Below, piece by piece: positions 55,308-63,316 of a DNA stretch of 64,000 nt. This DNA is from Segatella copri (lineage in GTDB: Bacteria; Bacteroidota; Bacteroidia; Bacteroidales; Bacteroidaceae). Below the pieces are notes generated by a model that saw only the letters and a program-made list of their open reading frames with translations, was not told the DNA's origin and searched no databases. Numbering within the stretch: position 1 is the stretch's first letter; each line of letters begins with the position of its first letter. Where the stretch lies: positions 782,001 through 846,000 of the forward strand of contig NZ_CP156891.1 of NCBI RefSeq assembly GCF_019249795.2, given 5' to 3'. Both the position numbers and the translations under genes were made by a program.

Positions 55308-56682
55308 ATAGTGATATGTACCTCTGGATTCTCTCAATATAGTTGTTATCGAGAGCCGTATCACCTCTTTTGAAGATGTCACAAATGGCATTATATTCAT
55401 TAAGGGCATAACCGACCGCCTGCGCCAAGGTAGACTTGGGCAGCAAATCCTTCCTGGAAGATATTTCCTCCAGTTTCTCCAATAAATCCTGTAAAATGTC
55501 CGGTGCATATGACTGCCGATAGGCTAGATGGTCTTCAACGGTCCATCCATTTACCCCAACCTTATGTTTTTTGTCTTCTCGATAAAATCTGTTGAGGATA
55601 TCTACGACTTCCTGAGCATCCTTGTCTTCCTTGCCGCAGTCGATGAAATCTCTCTTGACATGCTGCAGGCAGGCGATTCTCATAATGTCAGGATAAGCAT
55701 CCGACTCCAGTTTCCGGTAAGGAGCATATGCATCACTCTGTATGGTACCTTTATAATCAGAGAATATGTTAAGTATGACCTGCTCAGAGCGTGATCCATC
55801 CTCATATACGAAGAAGACAAGTCCCAGTTTAGGCGCACTTACAGCCCAGAAGTAGCCTTTCTTCGAACCCTTGTCCGTAGGCTTTGTCTTGGCTAACAGC
55901 ACTTTATGGTATGTCTCGTCTGCCGAGACATAATCCTGCTGCAACACTACTTGGCAGATAGCCTTATAGAAGTTTTCCAGTACATCGGCACTTCTGGCAA
56001 TCAGTTTGTTTGCCGTGGCTTTCCTTAACGTAAACCCATTGTCGGCAAAGTATTTGATGATTCGCTCTACCGGCATGGAATAGATGTATCGCATCTGCAG
56101 GAGTCCTGCTGCAAAGGAAGGTGAATAGGAAGAATTCAACAACAGAGCCGGCGGAGTTTTCCCCGGATACATGATACTTCCATCAGTATAAGTGTTGATG
56201 TGATACACGGTCTTGATGAATTTGATGGGTTCCATGCTGTAACGTATACAGGTACGAGTTCCGAAGAGACGCAACGTCTTCAAAAACTCTGCATCCATGA
56301 CAGGATCTATCGTAACATGCACCTCTTTCATCTCGTAATGCATGTCGCGCTTGGCTCCGTTGTTTTTGCGTGCCTTTCTCTTTTCGGCCTGCTCTTCTTT
56401 CTTCTTGTCAAATTCCTCCTGGGTCATCGAGTCTTGTGGATTCTTTTCCTGACGTTCGGACTTCTTGCCTGAAACGAGCTTGCCGAGTGCCTTGTTCTGA
56501 CGATTCGCTTTGTCAATGGCGATTCCTTTCTGGACGAGTAATTCTTCTAATGACTTTATACGTTCAATGAGTTCGTTGACCTGTGTAGTCAACGAACTCA
56601 CCGTAGCATTAGCTTGCTGAAGCTGTTCGTTTGCAAGCTGAAGCTGTTCCTTTAAAAGTACTATAATTTCGTCCTTTTTCAT
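55308..56682 (-). pseudogene. tnpC: IS66 transposase TnpC, N-terminal and catalytic part
   Basis: Coiled-coil N-terminus (LKEQLQLANEQLQQANATVSS), zinc-finger-like region, then the DDE domain: SADETYH, QSDAYAPYR and ALDNNYIER. After RYISLS it runs into IS110 DNA, adding about 12 foreign codons before a stop at 55264. The C-terminal element is at 52357-52563. Confidence 0.9.
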
Positions 56683-56782
56683 AGTGCAAAGGTACGAAAA
56701 AATATCGAGATATGCAAGGATTTTTAGATATTTATTTTTCTATCTTATTGATACACAGTTCATTAAATATAATCTTATGCGC

Positions 56783-57130
56783 CTATAGATTAAGCCGTTT
56801 CCTATATCTCATACTTTTCAGGCAAATTCCGCTCATGATGGCAGATAGCGTCTTGTACGGCATTTTGCATTGTTTGCTTTGGGGATCAAAGAATGGTAAT
56901 TCAAAGGTTCCTCGCTCCAGTCGCTTCTGATACAGCAAGAAACCGTCGCCATCCCATTTTAGCATTTTTACCTGCTGGCGATTCTTTGAGAAGAAGATGA
57001 AGACGGCACCACCGAGTGGCGGCAGCTCCATCTCCGTCCTCACAATCTGGTACAGGCCATTTATGCCCATGTTCATTCGGACATATCGCTGGCAGACGTA
57101 ATACTGGGTGTTTTCGTTTAATCCAAACAT
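56783..57130 (-). CDS. tnpB: IS66 accessory protein TnpB
   Basis: 115 residues; MFGLNENTQYYVCQRYVRMN and FIFFSKNRQQVKMLKWDGDGFLLYQKRLERG (shortened motif FSKNRQQVKMLKWD) define IS66 Orf2. It overlaps the end of tnpA by 13 bp, the usual coupling. Confidence 0.92.
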   Translation of the reverse strand: MFGLNENTQYYVCQRYVRMNMGINGLYQIVRTEMELPPLGGAVFIFFSKNRQQVKMLKWDGDGFLLYQKRLERGTFELPFFDPQSKQCKMPYKTLSAIMSGICLKSMRYRKRLNL

Positions 57131-57528
57131 AGCAAGTCCTCCTTCTCGTAAAGTTTCATCAGATGCATGACTGATTTGGCACTACCTTTCTTGATGGTGA
57201 CTATCGTTCCATTGGGAAAGGTTAAGGTTATGCCGAAAAGATAATTTTCCGGGCAGACGGAATCGGATGGCATTTCCATGGGAAGGAACATCATCCCAGT
57301 GTCCTTGGCTGTTGCTTCGGAACATTCCTTACGGGCTTCGGCCTGAAGCAGACGAATCTGCTGTTTGGCTAACCTAACAGAATAACCTTTCTCTGACATC
57401 CATCTATGCATCGAGCGATGGTTTACATGCCGTTCCTTTAAAAAAGGAATCAAACTGGCTTTTGGATTATGATTCAAATGAATCTGGAAGGCATTCCATG
57501 CCCTCTCATAACGTTCTGTTGCTCTCAT
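57118..57528 (-). CDS. tnpA: IS66 accessory protein TnpA
   Basis: 136 residues from ATG 57528; the longer frame from 57558 begins inside the -7 box. HTH-like N-terminus (FLKERHVNHRSMHRWMSEKGYS), then LTFPNGTIVTIKKGSA, typical of IS66 Orf1 in Bacteroidota. Confidence 0.82.
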   Translation of the reverse strand: MRATERYERAWNAFQIHLNHNPKASLIPFLKERHVNHRSMHRWMSEKGYSVRLAKQQIRLLQAEARKECSEATAKDTGMMFLPMEMPSDSVCPENYLFGITLTFPNGTIVTIKKGSAKSVMHLMKLYEKEDLLCLD

Positions 57529-57555
57529 AATTGCGTTGCTTTTAAAATTATGGTG

Positions 57556-57563
57556 CAAAGGTA
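57556..57563 (-). promoter_or_regulatory. -7 box of the IS66 operon
   Basis: TACCTTTG on the minus strand, 20 bp inside the right inverted repeat and 28 bp before tnpA. Confidence 0.6.
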
Positions 57564-57609
57564 AGAACTTTTACGATAAAGGGCAAGGTATAAATGCGGA
57601 GCCGCTTAC

Positions 57610-57617
57610 GAAAAACT
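57610..57617. repeat. Target-site duplication of the IS66 element (right)
   Basis: GAAAAACT, identical to 52280-52287. Confidence 0.92.
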
Positions 57618-57663
57618 ACAATTTGCTTGCTCAAAATAATGCCCAAAAATCACCCCATGAAAT

Positions 57664-57756
57664 GGGCACTCAATGCCCGCAGTACGGGCAATGAGTACCC
57701 AACACTTGGTCTATCGATGCCCGTCACCTGATCCCTTAGTGACCGTGTGACGGGCA
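57664..57756. repeat. Two adjacent GC-rich hairpins
   Basis: Hairpin one pairs 57664-57679 with 57685-57700 (two mismatches); hairpin two pairs 57718-57727 with 57747-57756 (perfect). Both use GGGCA/TGCCC words. Confidence 0.8.
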
Positions 57757-57853
57757 CTAAGAGACCAACCTATGTGCTTATTCCTAACTACAGTTGTCTG
57801 TGTTTTCCATCTTATTCCTGGTTAATATTGGCATACTTTATAAACTAGAAAGG

Positions 57854-57960
57854 TAGACACTATCAGTTTTATAAAACGGAAATAGTAGACATTATCAATT
57901 CTATAAAACTGAAATACTAGACATTTCTTAGCTTTTGTGCCTGTATTTCTAGACATAAAT
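57854..57960. repeat. Four degenerate repeats at exact 32-bp spacing
   Basis: TAGACA cores start at 57854, 57886, 57918 and 57950. The first two units also share TTTATAAAAC/TCTATAAAAC. The rest of each unit has decayed but the 32-bp phase is kept. Confidence 0.8.
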
Positions 57961-57999
57961 CCTCAAAAAAGGCTTTTTTGCAAGCAACTTACCTGAATT

Positions 58000-58146
58000 T
58001 TATGATACTTCTATTGAATTTATGATACTTCTATGATACTTCTTTGTAAAATAAACAGAAAAGTCTCATTTTTATAAACCATTATATATCAATCGCATAC
58101 ATCGGTTTTAGCCACAAATAATGAGACTTTGAGACTTTTTTTCGAG
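58000..58146. repeat. GAAGTATCAT element, right copy (inverted)
   Basis: Reverse complement of the 52097-52232 element, with three ATGATACTTC words at 58002-58040 and the AAAGTCTCAAAG end near 58140. No gene lies between the IS66 end and the amylase stop; this, the hairpins and the 32-bp array are what the gap holds. Confidence 0.75.
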
Positions 58147-58247
58147 AAAAAACTTTTATGTGCACGAAAGAAAAGGAAAGAAGAAAGCAGTAATTATAAA
58201 AGAAAAAAGCAGCAATGGCTACTACTCCATTGCTGCTTATTTTATAT

Positions 58248-60440
58248 TTACTGAACAATCTTGAAGCGGATACGCAAAGAATGCGCATGCTCATCCCAAT
58301 TGGTACCAAGCAATACGAACTTGCCAATCTGGGCGGTAGAACGGACATGCTTGCCGATACATGGACAAACATCATAATCACCGATACGAACCAGACGCAA
58401 GGTCTCGCTCGCATCATCCGGCAGACGGTCTAACTTGACGTTAGCCGGAATATGGTCACGATCCACAAACTCGTAAGTAACAGACATATCAAGCTCTATC
58501 AGGCGATTCATCTCCGTCTCAATCTCCTTCTCCTCCTGACGGGTAGGCTTGTGATCGACTACGAAGGTCATCTTACTCTTCTTGCGCTCAATATGTGCAT
58601 TGCGGCTGCGCTCACAGCCAAACAGGCGAACCATCAACTGATTGAGCAGATGCTCAGCCGTATGAGCAGGAGGGAATTCCTCCTTATGATGCTCATTCAA
58701 TATGATATCACTTTCCTCCATCTTGACATTGAATTTATAGATTCTTACTCCGTTAGCATCCATTGATATCGGGAATACGCCATCCTTCTTCAACTCAACC
58801 TTCTTCTTACCACCCGAGAACAGTTCTGTTACCAGCACCTCCTCTTCAGCAATATGGAAGAAATCGAAAGCATGACCAGGGATACAAACCTGCAACTGGC
58901 GCGCCTCCTGGGAAAAATTGAGCACTATCAGCATAGCTTCATCATCCTTCTTGCGAAGGAAGGCGAAATTGGTACGGGGATCGAAATTCTCAGAACCCGG
59001 ATTCACATACATCAAATCGAAGGTCTCACCCTCGCGGATGGCTTTCTCTTCATTGGCGAAGCGAAGAAGCTGACGATAAGTGGCTGCCAGATATTTCTGC
59101 TCCTGACTCAATGCCGAGTCAGATGAATCCTGATAGGCATGCGCCAGAGTTTCCGGACTCCAATAGTCGAATATCGTGGTACGGCCATCCGTGCCGCTGA
59201 ATCCTTCCTCATCCATTCCCTTCTCGCCGAATTCCTGACCGCTGTAAAGCATGAAAGGATTCTTCTGGAAGAAGAGACTCATGGCTGCAGCAGGAATCGC
59301 CTTCATGGCTGAGCCACAGAAGAAATCGCTGGCGATGCGCTGCTCATCATGATTCTCAAGGAAATAGAGCATGTGATCGCGGATATCATCCACTACCTGC
59401 CACTCGTGAGTGATACTGGCTGCCGGACGCTCACCACGAACCACGCCACGCAGGCAATCATACATTCCTACCTTGTCATAAAGATAATCGAAACCAGCCT
59501 TTACATAGTTGCGGTACTGGTTAGGATCATAAACCTCGCCGATAATCACGATGTGAGGATACTTCGCCTTCAATATTCCGGTAGCGTATGACCAGAATGC
59601 CGTTGGCACCATTTCTGCCATATCACAGCGGAAGCCATCTACACCCTTGCTTGCCCAAAAGAGGAGGATATCTGTCATCTTGCCCCATGTGTTTGGCACT
59701 GGTTCATAATGATAGCTTCTGCCTCCTGCATCACAGTAATCTACACCGTAATTGAGTTTCACGGTCTCATACCAGTCGTTACAGCCAGGATGGTTATCAA
59801 ACCGGTCGTTTCCTGTAGCTCTGGCTGGGCTCTCGGTATAAGGTTCATAAATCTTGGCATCTTTCGCAGAGAAAGCCTTGAACTCTGGTTTGGACTGACG
59901 GATTTCATTCAAATCCAAATCGCCCCATGCATAATAGAAATTATTCCTGGTAGAGAAGTGCATGTTCGGATCATCATCTTCTCCCAAATCCCGTACACCT
60001 GTTGGTTTGCAAATGGAATGATACTCTCGGGCTACATGGTTCGGAACGAAATCCATGATTACTTTCATACCAGCCTTGTGAGTACGCTCTATCAGCTGCT
60101 CCCACTCTTTCATTCTCATACTGACATTCACAGCCAAGTCTGGATCGATATCATAGTAGTCGGTAATAGCATATGGCGAACCTGCTTTTCCCTTCACTAC
60201 CTCTGCATGCTGAGTAGGAATTCCATAAGAAGAGTAGTTTGTCTGAGTGGCATGACGAATCACACCCGTATACCAAATATGTGTAAATCCCATATCGTGG
60301 ATGCGTGCCAGAACTTCATCTGAGAAATTATTCAGCTTTCCGCAACCATTTTCTTCGATGGTACCATTTTCCTTACAGGTTGTATTCTGGTTTCCGAAGA
60401 GTCGTGGGAGAACCTGGTATATAATAACTTTTTCCTTCAT
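58248..60440 (-). CDS. GH13 alpha-amylase fused to an AlaX-like tRNA-editing domain
   Basis: 730 residues. Residues 1-~570 are a GH13 enzyme: DFVPNHV, GFRCDMAEM (Asp 273 nucleophile), IIGEVYDP (Glu 302) and LENHDEQR (Asp 365). There is no signal peptide, so it is cytosolic. From Met 574 (codon 58719-58721) a second domain begins: HTAEH (His 593, His 597) and CIGKH (Cys 694, His 698), the zinc site of alanyl-tRNA editing/SAD domains. The junction KFNVK|MEESD has no linker and looks like two once-separate genes joined in frame. The amylase should act on maltodextrins; the second domain should deacylate mischarged tRNA. Confidence 0.85.
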   Translation of the reverse strand: MKEKVIIYQVLPRLFGNQNTTCKENGTIEENGCGKLNNFSDEVLARIHDMGFTHIWYTGVIRHATQTNYSSYGIPTQHAEVVKGKAGSPYAITDYYDIDPDLAVNVSMRMKEWEQLIERTHKAGMKVIMDFVPNHVAREYHSICKPTGVRDLGEDDDPNMHFSTRNNFYYAWGDLDLNEIRQSKPEFKAFSAKDAKIYEPYTESPARATGNDRFDNHPGCNDWYETVKLNYGVDYCDAGGRSYHYEPVPNTWGKMTDILLFWASKGVDGFRCDMAEMVPTAFWSYATGILKAKYPHIVIIGEVYDPNQYRNYVKAGFDYLYDKVGMYDCLRGVVRGERPAASITHEWQVVDDIRDHMLYFLENHDEQRIASDFFCGSAMKAIPAAAMSLFFQKNPFMLYSGQEFGEKGMDEEGFSGTDGRTTIFDYWSPETLAHAYQDSSDSALSQEQKYLAATYRQLLRFANEEKAIREGETFDLMYVNPGSENFDPRTNFAFLRKKDDEAMLIVLNFSQEARQLQVCIPGHAFDFFHIAEEEVLVTELFSGGKKKVELKKDGVFPISMDANGVRIYKFNVKMEESDIILNEHHKEEFPPAHTAEHLLNQLMVRLFGCERSRNAHIERKKSKMTFVVDHKPTRQEEKEIETEMNRLIELDMSVTYEFVDRDHIPANVKLDRLPDDASETLRLVRIGDYDVCPCIGKHVRSTAQIGKFVLLGTNWDEHAHSLRIRFKIVQ

Positions 60441-60454
60441 TTAGCGGCTTTACT

Positions 60455-60511
60455 AAAAAAATGAAACGTTTTACCTTTCCAACAACACCTTTGCTGAAAA
60501 GATAAAACGTT
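60455..60511 (-). terminator. Terminator of fabD
   Basis: 16-bp imperfect stem (60465-60480 with 60496-60511) followed on the minus strand by seven T. Confidence 0.75.
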
Positions 60512-60529
60512 GAATAGTTTTATTGTTGA

Positions 60530-61417
60530 TTAAGCAATACCATGAGCGGCAACATTCTTGTCGATGCGGCCAATCATGCCCTGCAATGCCTTGCCAGGAC
60601 CACACTCTGTGAAGTCATCAGCACCATCAGCAATCATAGTCTGTACAGATGAAGTCCAACGTACAGAGCTTGTAAGCTGTGCGATGAGGTTCTGCTGAAT
60701 CTCAGCTGGATCAGTATGAGGCTTACCGTCTACATTCTGGTAAACCGGGCACTTAGGAGCAGAGAATGTAGTCTTCTCGATAGCAGCCTGAAGTTCATCC
60801 TTAGCTGGCTGCATCAATGGAGAGTGGAAAGCACCACCAACCTTCAAAGGCAATGCACGCTTAGCACCAGCAGCCTTCAGCTTCTCGCAAGCAGCATTGA
60901 TAGCATCTACGTTACCTGAGATAACGAGCTGACCAGGGCAGTTGTAGTTAGCAGCAACTACCACGTTGCCTTCTGTGCTTACCTCAGCGCAGATTTCCTC
61001 AACCTTCTCATCTGGCAAACCGATGATGGCAGCCATGGTACCAGGGTTAGCCTCGCAAGCCTTCTGCATGGCATTGGCACGGGCAGCAACGAGTTTCAAA
61101 CCATCCTCGAAAGCCATAGCACCGGCAGCAACCAATGCAGAGAACTCACCGAGAGAGTGACCTGCAACCATAGCTGGCTTGAACTCCTCACCCAGGCAAA
61201 GAGCAGAGATAACAGAATGGAGGAATACAGCAGGCTGGGTAACCTTGGTTTCCTTCAACTGATCGTCGGTTCCGGCGAACATGATATCAGTAATCTTGAA
61301 GCCGAGAATCTCGTCGGCCTTATCGAAAAGTTCTTTTGCCAATGCGTTGTTATCGTAGAGGTCCTTACCCATACCTACGAACTGAGAACCCTGTCCAGGG
61401 AAAACAAATGCTTTCAT
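60530..61417 (-). CDS. fabD: Malonyl-CoA:ACP transacylase
   Basis: 295 residues. FPGQGSQ at the start, GHSLGE (Ser 88) and GAFHSPLM (His 198) are the FabD active-site motifs. It loads malonate on acyl carrier protein for fatty acid synthesis. A TACCTTTG box is at 61488-61495. It stands alone, without other fab genes nearby. Confidence 0.95.
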   Translation of the reverse strand: MKAFVFPGQGSQFVGMGKDLYDNNALAKELFDKADEILGFKITDIMFAGTDDQLKETKVTQPAVFLHSVISALCLGEEFKPAMVAGHSLGEFSALVAAGAMAFEDGLKLVAARANAMQKACEANPGTMAAIIGLPDEKVEEICAEVSTEGNVVVAANYNCPGQLVISGNVDAINAACEKLKAAGAKRALPLKVGGAFHSPLMQPAKDELQAAIEKTTFSAPKCPVYQNVDGKPHTDPAEIQQNLIAQLTSSVRWTSSVQTMIADGADDFTECGPGKALQGMIGRIDKNVAAHGIA

Positions 61418-61601
61418 TTTATCCTATTATTTTTTAAGTTTATAATAAATATTCCTGCAATATACATGAATTCTTTGAATCCGACTGCAAAGGTACAATA
61501 AAATTCTGAGAATCAGCAGAGAATATTAAAAAATAAAGTTATATATTCTAAATTACTACAAGAATGGTAAAAACTTTCCATTCTGAATGCGGAACAGGCA
61601 T

Positions 61602-61636
61602 AAAAAAAATCCCTAATGCCTTGCGGCAAAAGGGAT
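61602..61636 (-). terminator. Terminator of rpsF-rpsR-rplI
   Basis: 12-bp stem, one mismatch (61609-61620 with 61625-61636), followed on the minus strand by seven or more T. Confidence 0.87.
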
Positions 61637-61701
61637 CTTTATATTAATTTGCTTTACAGTGCGAAAAATATCGTACTTCATACAAATTGATTGAGCTAGG
61701 A

Positions 61702-62232
61702 TTATTCAGCTGCTGGAGCCTCTTCCTCAGCTGCAGCCTCAGCAGGTGCCTCAACTGGAGCCTCCTCAGCAGCAGGAGCTGCAACAGGAGCGTTCTCAGC
61801 AACAACATTAACTGGAACCTTAACCTCAACCTCCTTGTGGTAGTGTACAGTAGCCTCGTACTCACCAACCTTCTTAGCATCCTTCATAGTGATGATCTTG
61901 CGATCAACCTCGATGCCCTTCTTAGCGAGTTCCTCAGCAACAGTTGCAGCGTTAACTGAGCCATAGAGCTGACCAGTAGCGCTCACCTTAGCAGCAATAG
62001 TAAGAACAATGCCCTCGAGAGCCTCGCCCTTCTTAACAGCCTCAGCCTTGATAGCCTCAAGCTTGTGAGCCTGCTGCTTCAAATCCTCAGCCAACTGCTT
62101 CTTAGCAGATGGAGATGCGATAACAGCCTTACCTGTAGGGATAAGGAAGTTACGACCATAACCACTCTTTACATTTACGATATCGTTCTTATATCCAAGA
62201 CCGATAATATCTTGCTTCAAAATAATTTCCAT
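61702..62232 (-). CDS. rplI: Ribosomal protein bL9 with acidic C-terminal tail
   Basis: 176 residues. MEIILKQDIIGLGYKNDIVNVKSGYGRNFLIP (shortened here: GYGRNFLIP) is the N-terminal rRNA-binding domain and the central helix and C-domain follow. The last ~30 residues are an Ala/Glu/Pro repeat tail beyond the usual ~148-residue length. Last gene of the operon. Confidence 0.95.
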   Translation of the reverse strand: MEIILKQDIIGLGYKNDIVNVKSGYGRNFLIPTGKAVIASPSAKKQLAEDLKQQAHKLEAIKAEAVKKGEALEGIVLTIAAKVSATGQLYGSVNAATVAEELAKKGIEVDRKIITMKDAKKVGEYEATVHYHKEVEVKVPVNVVAENAPVAAPAAEEAPVEAPAEAAAEEEAPAAE

Positions 62233-62252
62233 TCTTCTTTATCCTCCTTAAA

Positions 62253-62522
62253 TTACTTCATCAAATCGGTTACGTAAGGAAGCAAAGCGATCTGGCGAGC
62301 ACGCTTTACAGCCTGTGCTACACGGCGCTGATACTTCAAAGATGTACCTGTAATACGACGTGGAAGGATTTTACCCTGCTCGTTCAAGAACTTCTTCAAG
62401 AACTCTGGATCCTTGTAGTCAATGTACTTAATACCGCTCTTCTTGAAACGGCAATACTTCTTCTTCTTTGTGTCGATAGAAGGAGCAGTCAAATAACGGA
62501 TTTCTGATTTCTGATCTGCCAT
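62253..62522 (-). CDS. rpsR: Ribosomal protein bS18
   Basis: 89 residues; [21 protein letters not shown] and [25 protein letters not shown] core ([12 protein letters not shown]) are diagnostic. Middle gene, 2 bp from rpsF and 20 bp from rplI. Confidence 0.97.
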   Translation of the reverse strand: MADQKSEIRYLTAPSIDTKKKKYCRFKKSGIKYIDYKDPEFLKKFLNEQGKILPRRITGTSLKYQRRVAQAVKRARQIALLPYVTDLMK

Positions 62523-62524
62523 GA

Positions 62525-62869
62525 TTAAGCCTCCTCTTTTTTACCAAGCTTTGCACGACGCTTCTCTGCGTAAGCGGCAGCATACTTGTCAAGTTTAACA
62601 GTCATGTAACGAATTACTTTCTCGTCGCGGCGATAAGCTGTTTCGAGCTTAGCGATAACAGTTGGCTCAGCCTTGAACTCAACCAAGCTGTAGAAGCCTG
62701 ATGTCTTCTTCTCGATGTTGTAAGCCAACTTCTTCAAACCCCAAGCCTCTTTGTTCAGAATCTCAGCACCATTATCGGTGAGTACCTTCTCGAACTTAGC
62801 GACCGTTTCCTTCATCTGTTCATCAGACAAAACGGGAGTCAAAATGAAAACGGTTTCGTATTGATTCAT
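62525..62869 (-). CDS. rpsF: Ribosomal protein bS6
   Basis: 114 residues; [17 protein letters not shown] and [19 protein letters not shown] are the bS6 fold. It binds bS18 in the 30S platform, matching gene order. Confidence 0.97.
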   Translation of the reverse strand: MNQYETVFILTPVLSDEQMKETVAKFEKVLTDNGAEILNKEAWGLKKLAYNIEKKTSGFYSLVEFKAEPTVIAKLETAYRRDEKVIRYMTVKLDKYAAAYAEKRRAKLGKKEEA

Positions 62870-62959
62870 ACTACTTTAAATGATTAAATATTAATATAAA
62901 AATTCTCATGCAAACCGGAAAATGTGTGCGGAAACACAGCCTTTTCACGAATTGCGGTG

Positions 62960-62991
62960 CAAAATTACGACTTTTTCTTGAATTAACCAAA
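62960..62991 (-). promoter_or_regulatory. Promoter of rpsF-rpsR-rplI
   Basis: TTTG (62988-62991), 20 bp, TAATTTTG (62960-62967), minus strand; leader of about 85 nt. Confidence 0.85.
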
Positions 62992-63008
62992 TATTTTTCG
63001 TACTTTTG
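62977..63008 (+). promoter_or_regulatory. Promoter of the small membrane protein gene
   Basis: CTTG (62977-62980), 20 bp, TACTTTTG (63001-63008). It overlaps the divergent rpsF promoter, so the two may compete. Confidence 0.55.
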
Positions 63009-63058
63009 CACAAAATAATTGTTAATAGTATAAAAACAACCTCTAAATTGTAAAGAAT

Positions 63059-63256
63059 ATGGCAAAAATGAACAAGAAACTGATTACTCTGCTCCATACC
63101 CTACCATCTATGGGCATGGCTTTCATCGTTTTAGGCGTCCTGCTGATGGTGGCCAGCTTTGCGTTTTCCATTCAGGGAAACAGCGTACTCTTCGCTGGCC
63201 TCTTTTTCATTCTGGCGGGAGTAGCCGGATTTGTATATTCATTAAAAAAAGGATAA
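63059..63256 (+). CDS. Small two-helix membrane protein
   Basis: 65 residues with two hydrophobic helices (MAFIVLGVLLMVASFAF and VLFAGLFFILAGVAGFVY) joined by SIQGNS. No family recognised with confidence. It is divergent from rpsF and ends in a terminator that overlaps its stop codon. Confidence 0.65.
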   Translation: MAKMNKKLITLLHTLPSMGMAFIVLGVLLMVASFAFSIQGNSVLFAGLFFILAGVAGFVYSLKKG

Positions 63257-63278
63257 GCCGGTCATCGACTTATCCTTT
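63248..63278. terminator. Terminator after the small membrane protein
   Basis: Perfect 10-bp stem (63248-63257 with 63269-63278) containing the stop codon; A and T runs on both sides make it usable by the convergent regulator gene too. Confidence 0.85.
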
Positions 63279-63316
63279 TTATATCTTTGGGAATCTTTTC
63301 CTAATTACAGAATCAT

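Larger units (their letters stand above)
52288..57609 (-). mobile_element. IS66-family element, split by nested IS110 elements
   Basis: Terminal 27-bp inverted repeats 52288-52314 and 57583-57609 (GTAAGCG...TATACCTTGC) differ at two positions. It carries tnpA, tnpB and an interrupted tnpC in the usual order. Total 5322 bp; without the 2.7-kb insertion it would be about 2.58 kb, normal for the family. With tnpC broken it should not move unless helped in trans. Confidence 0.93.

Noticed and set aside
52288..57609. Composite transposon bounded by the GAAGTATCAT inverted elements
   Set aside because: The exact IS66 ends with an 8-bp duplication explain the mobile unit; the outer repeats lie outside and have diverged middles.
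57850..57960. Possible CRISPR remnant
   Set aside because: A 32-bp period fits a bare tandem repeat; there is no repeat-spacer alternation.
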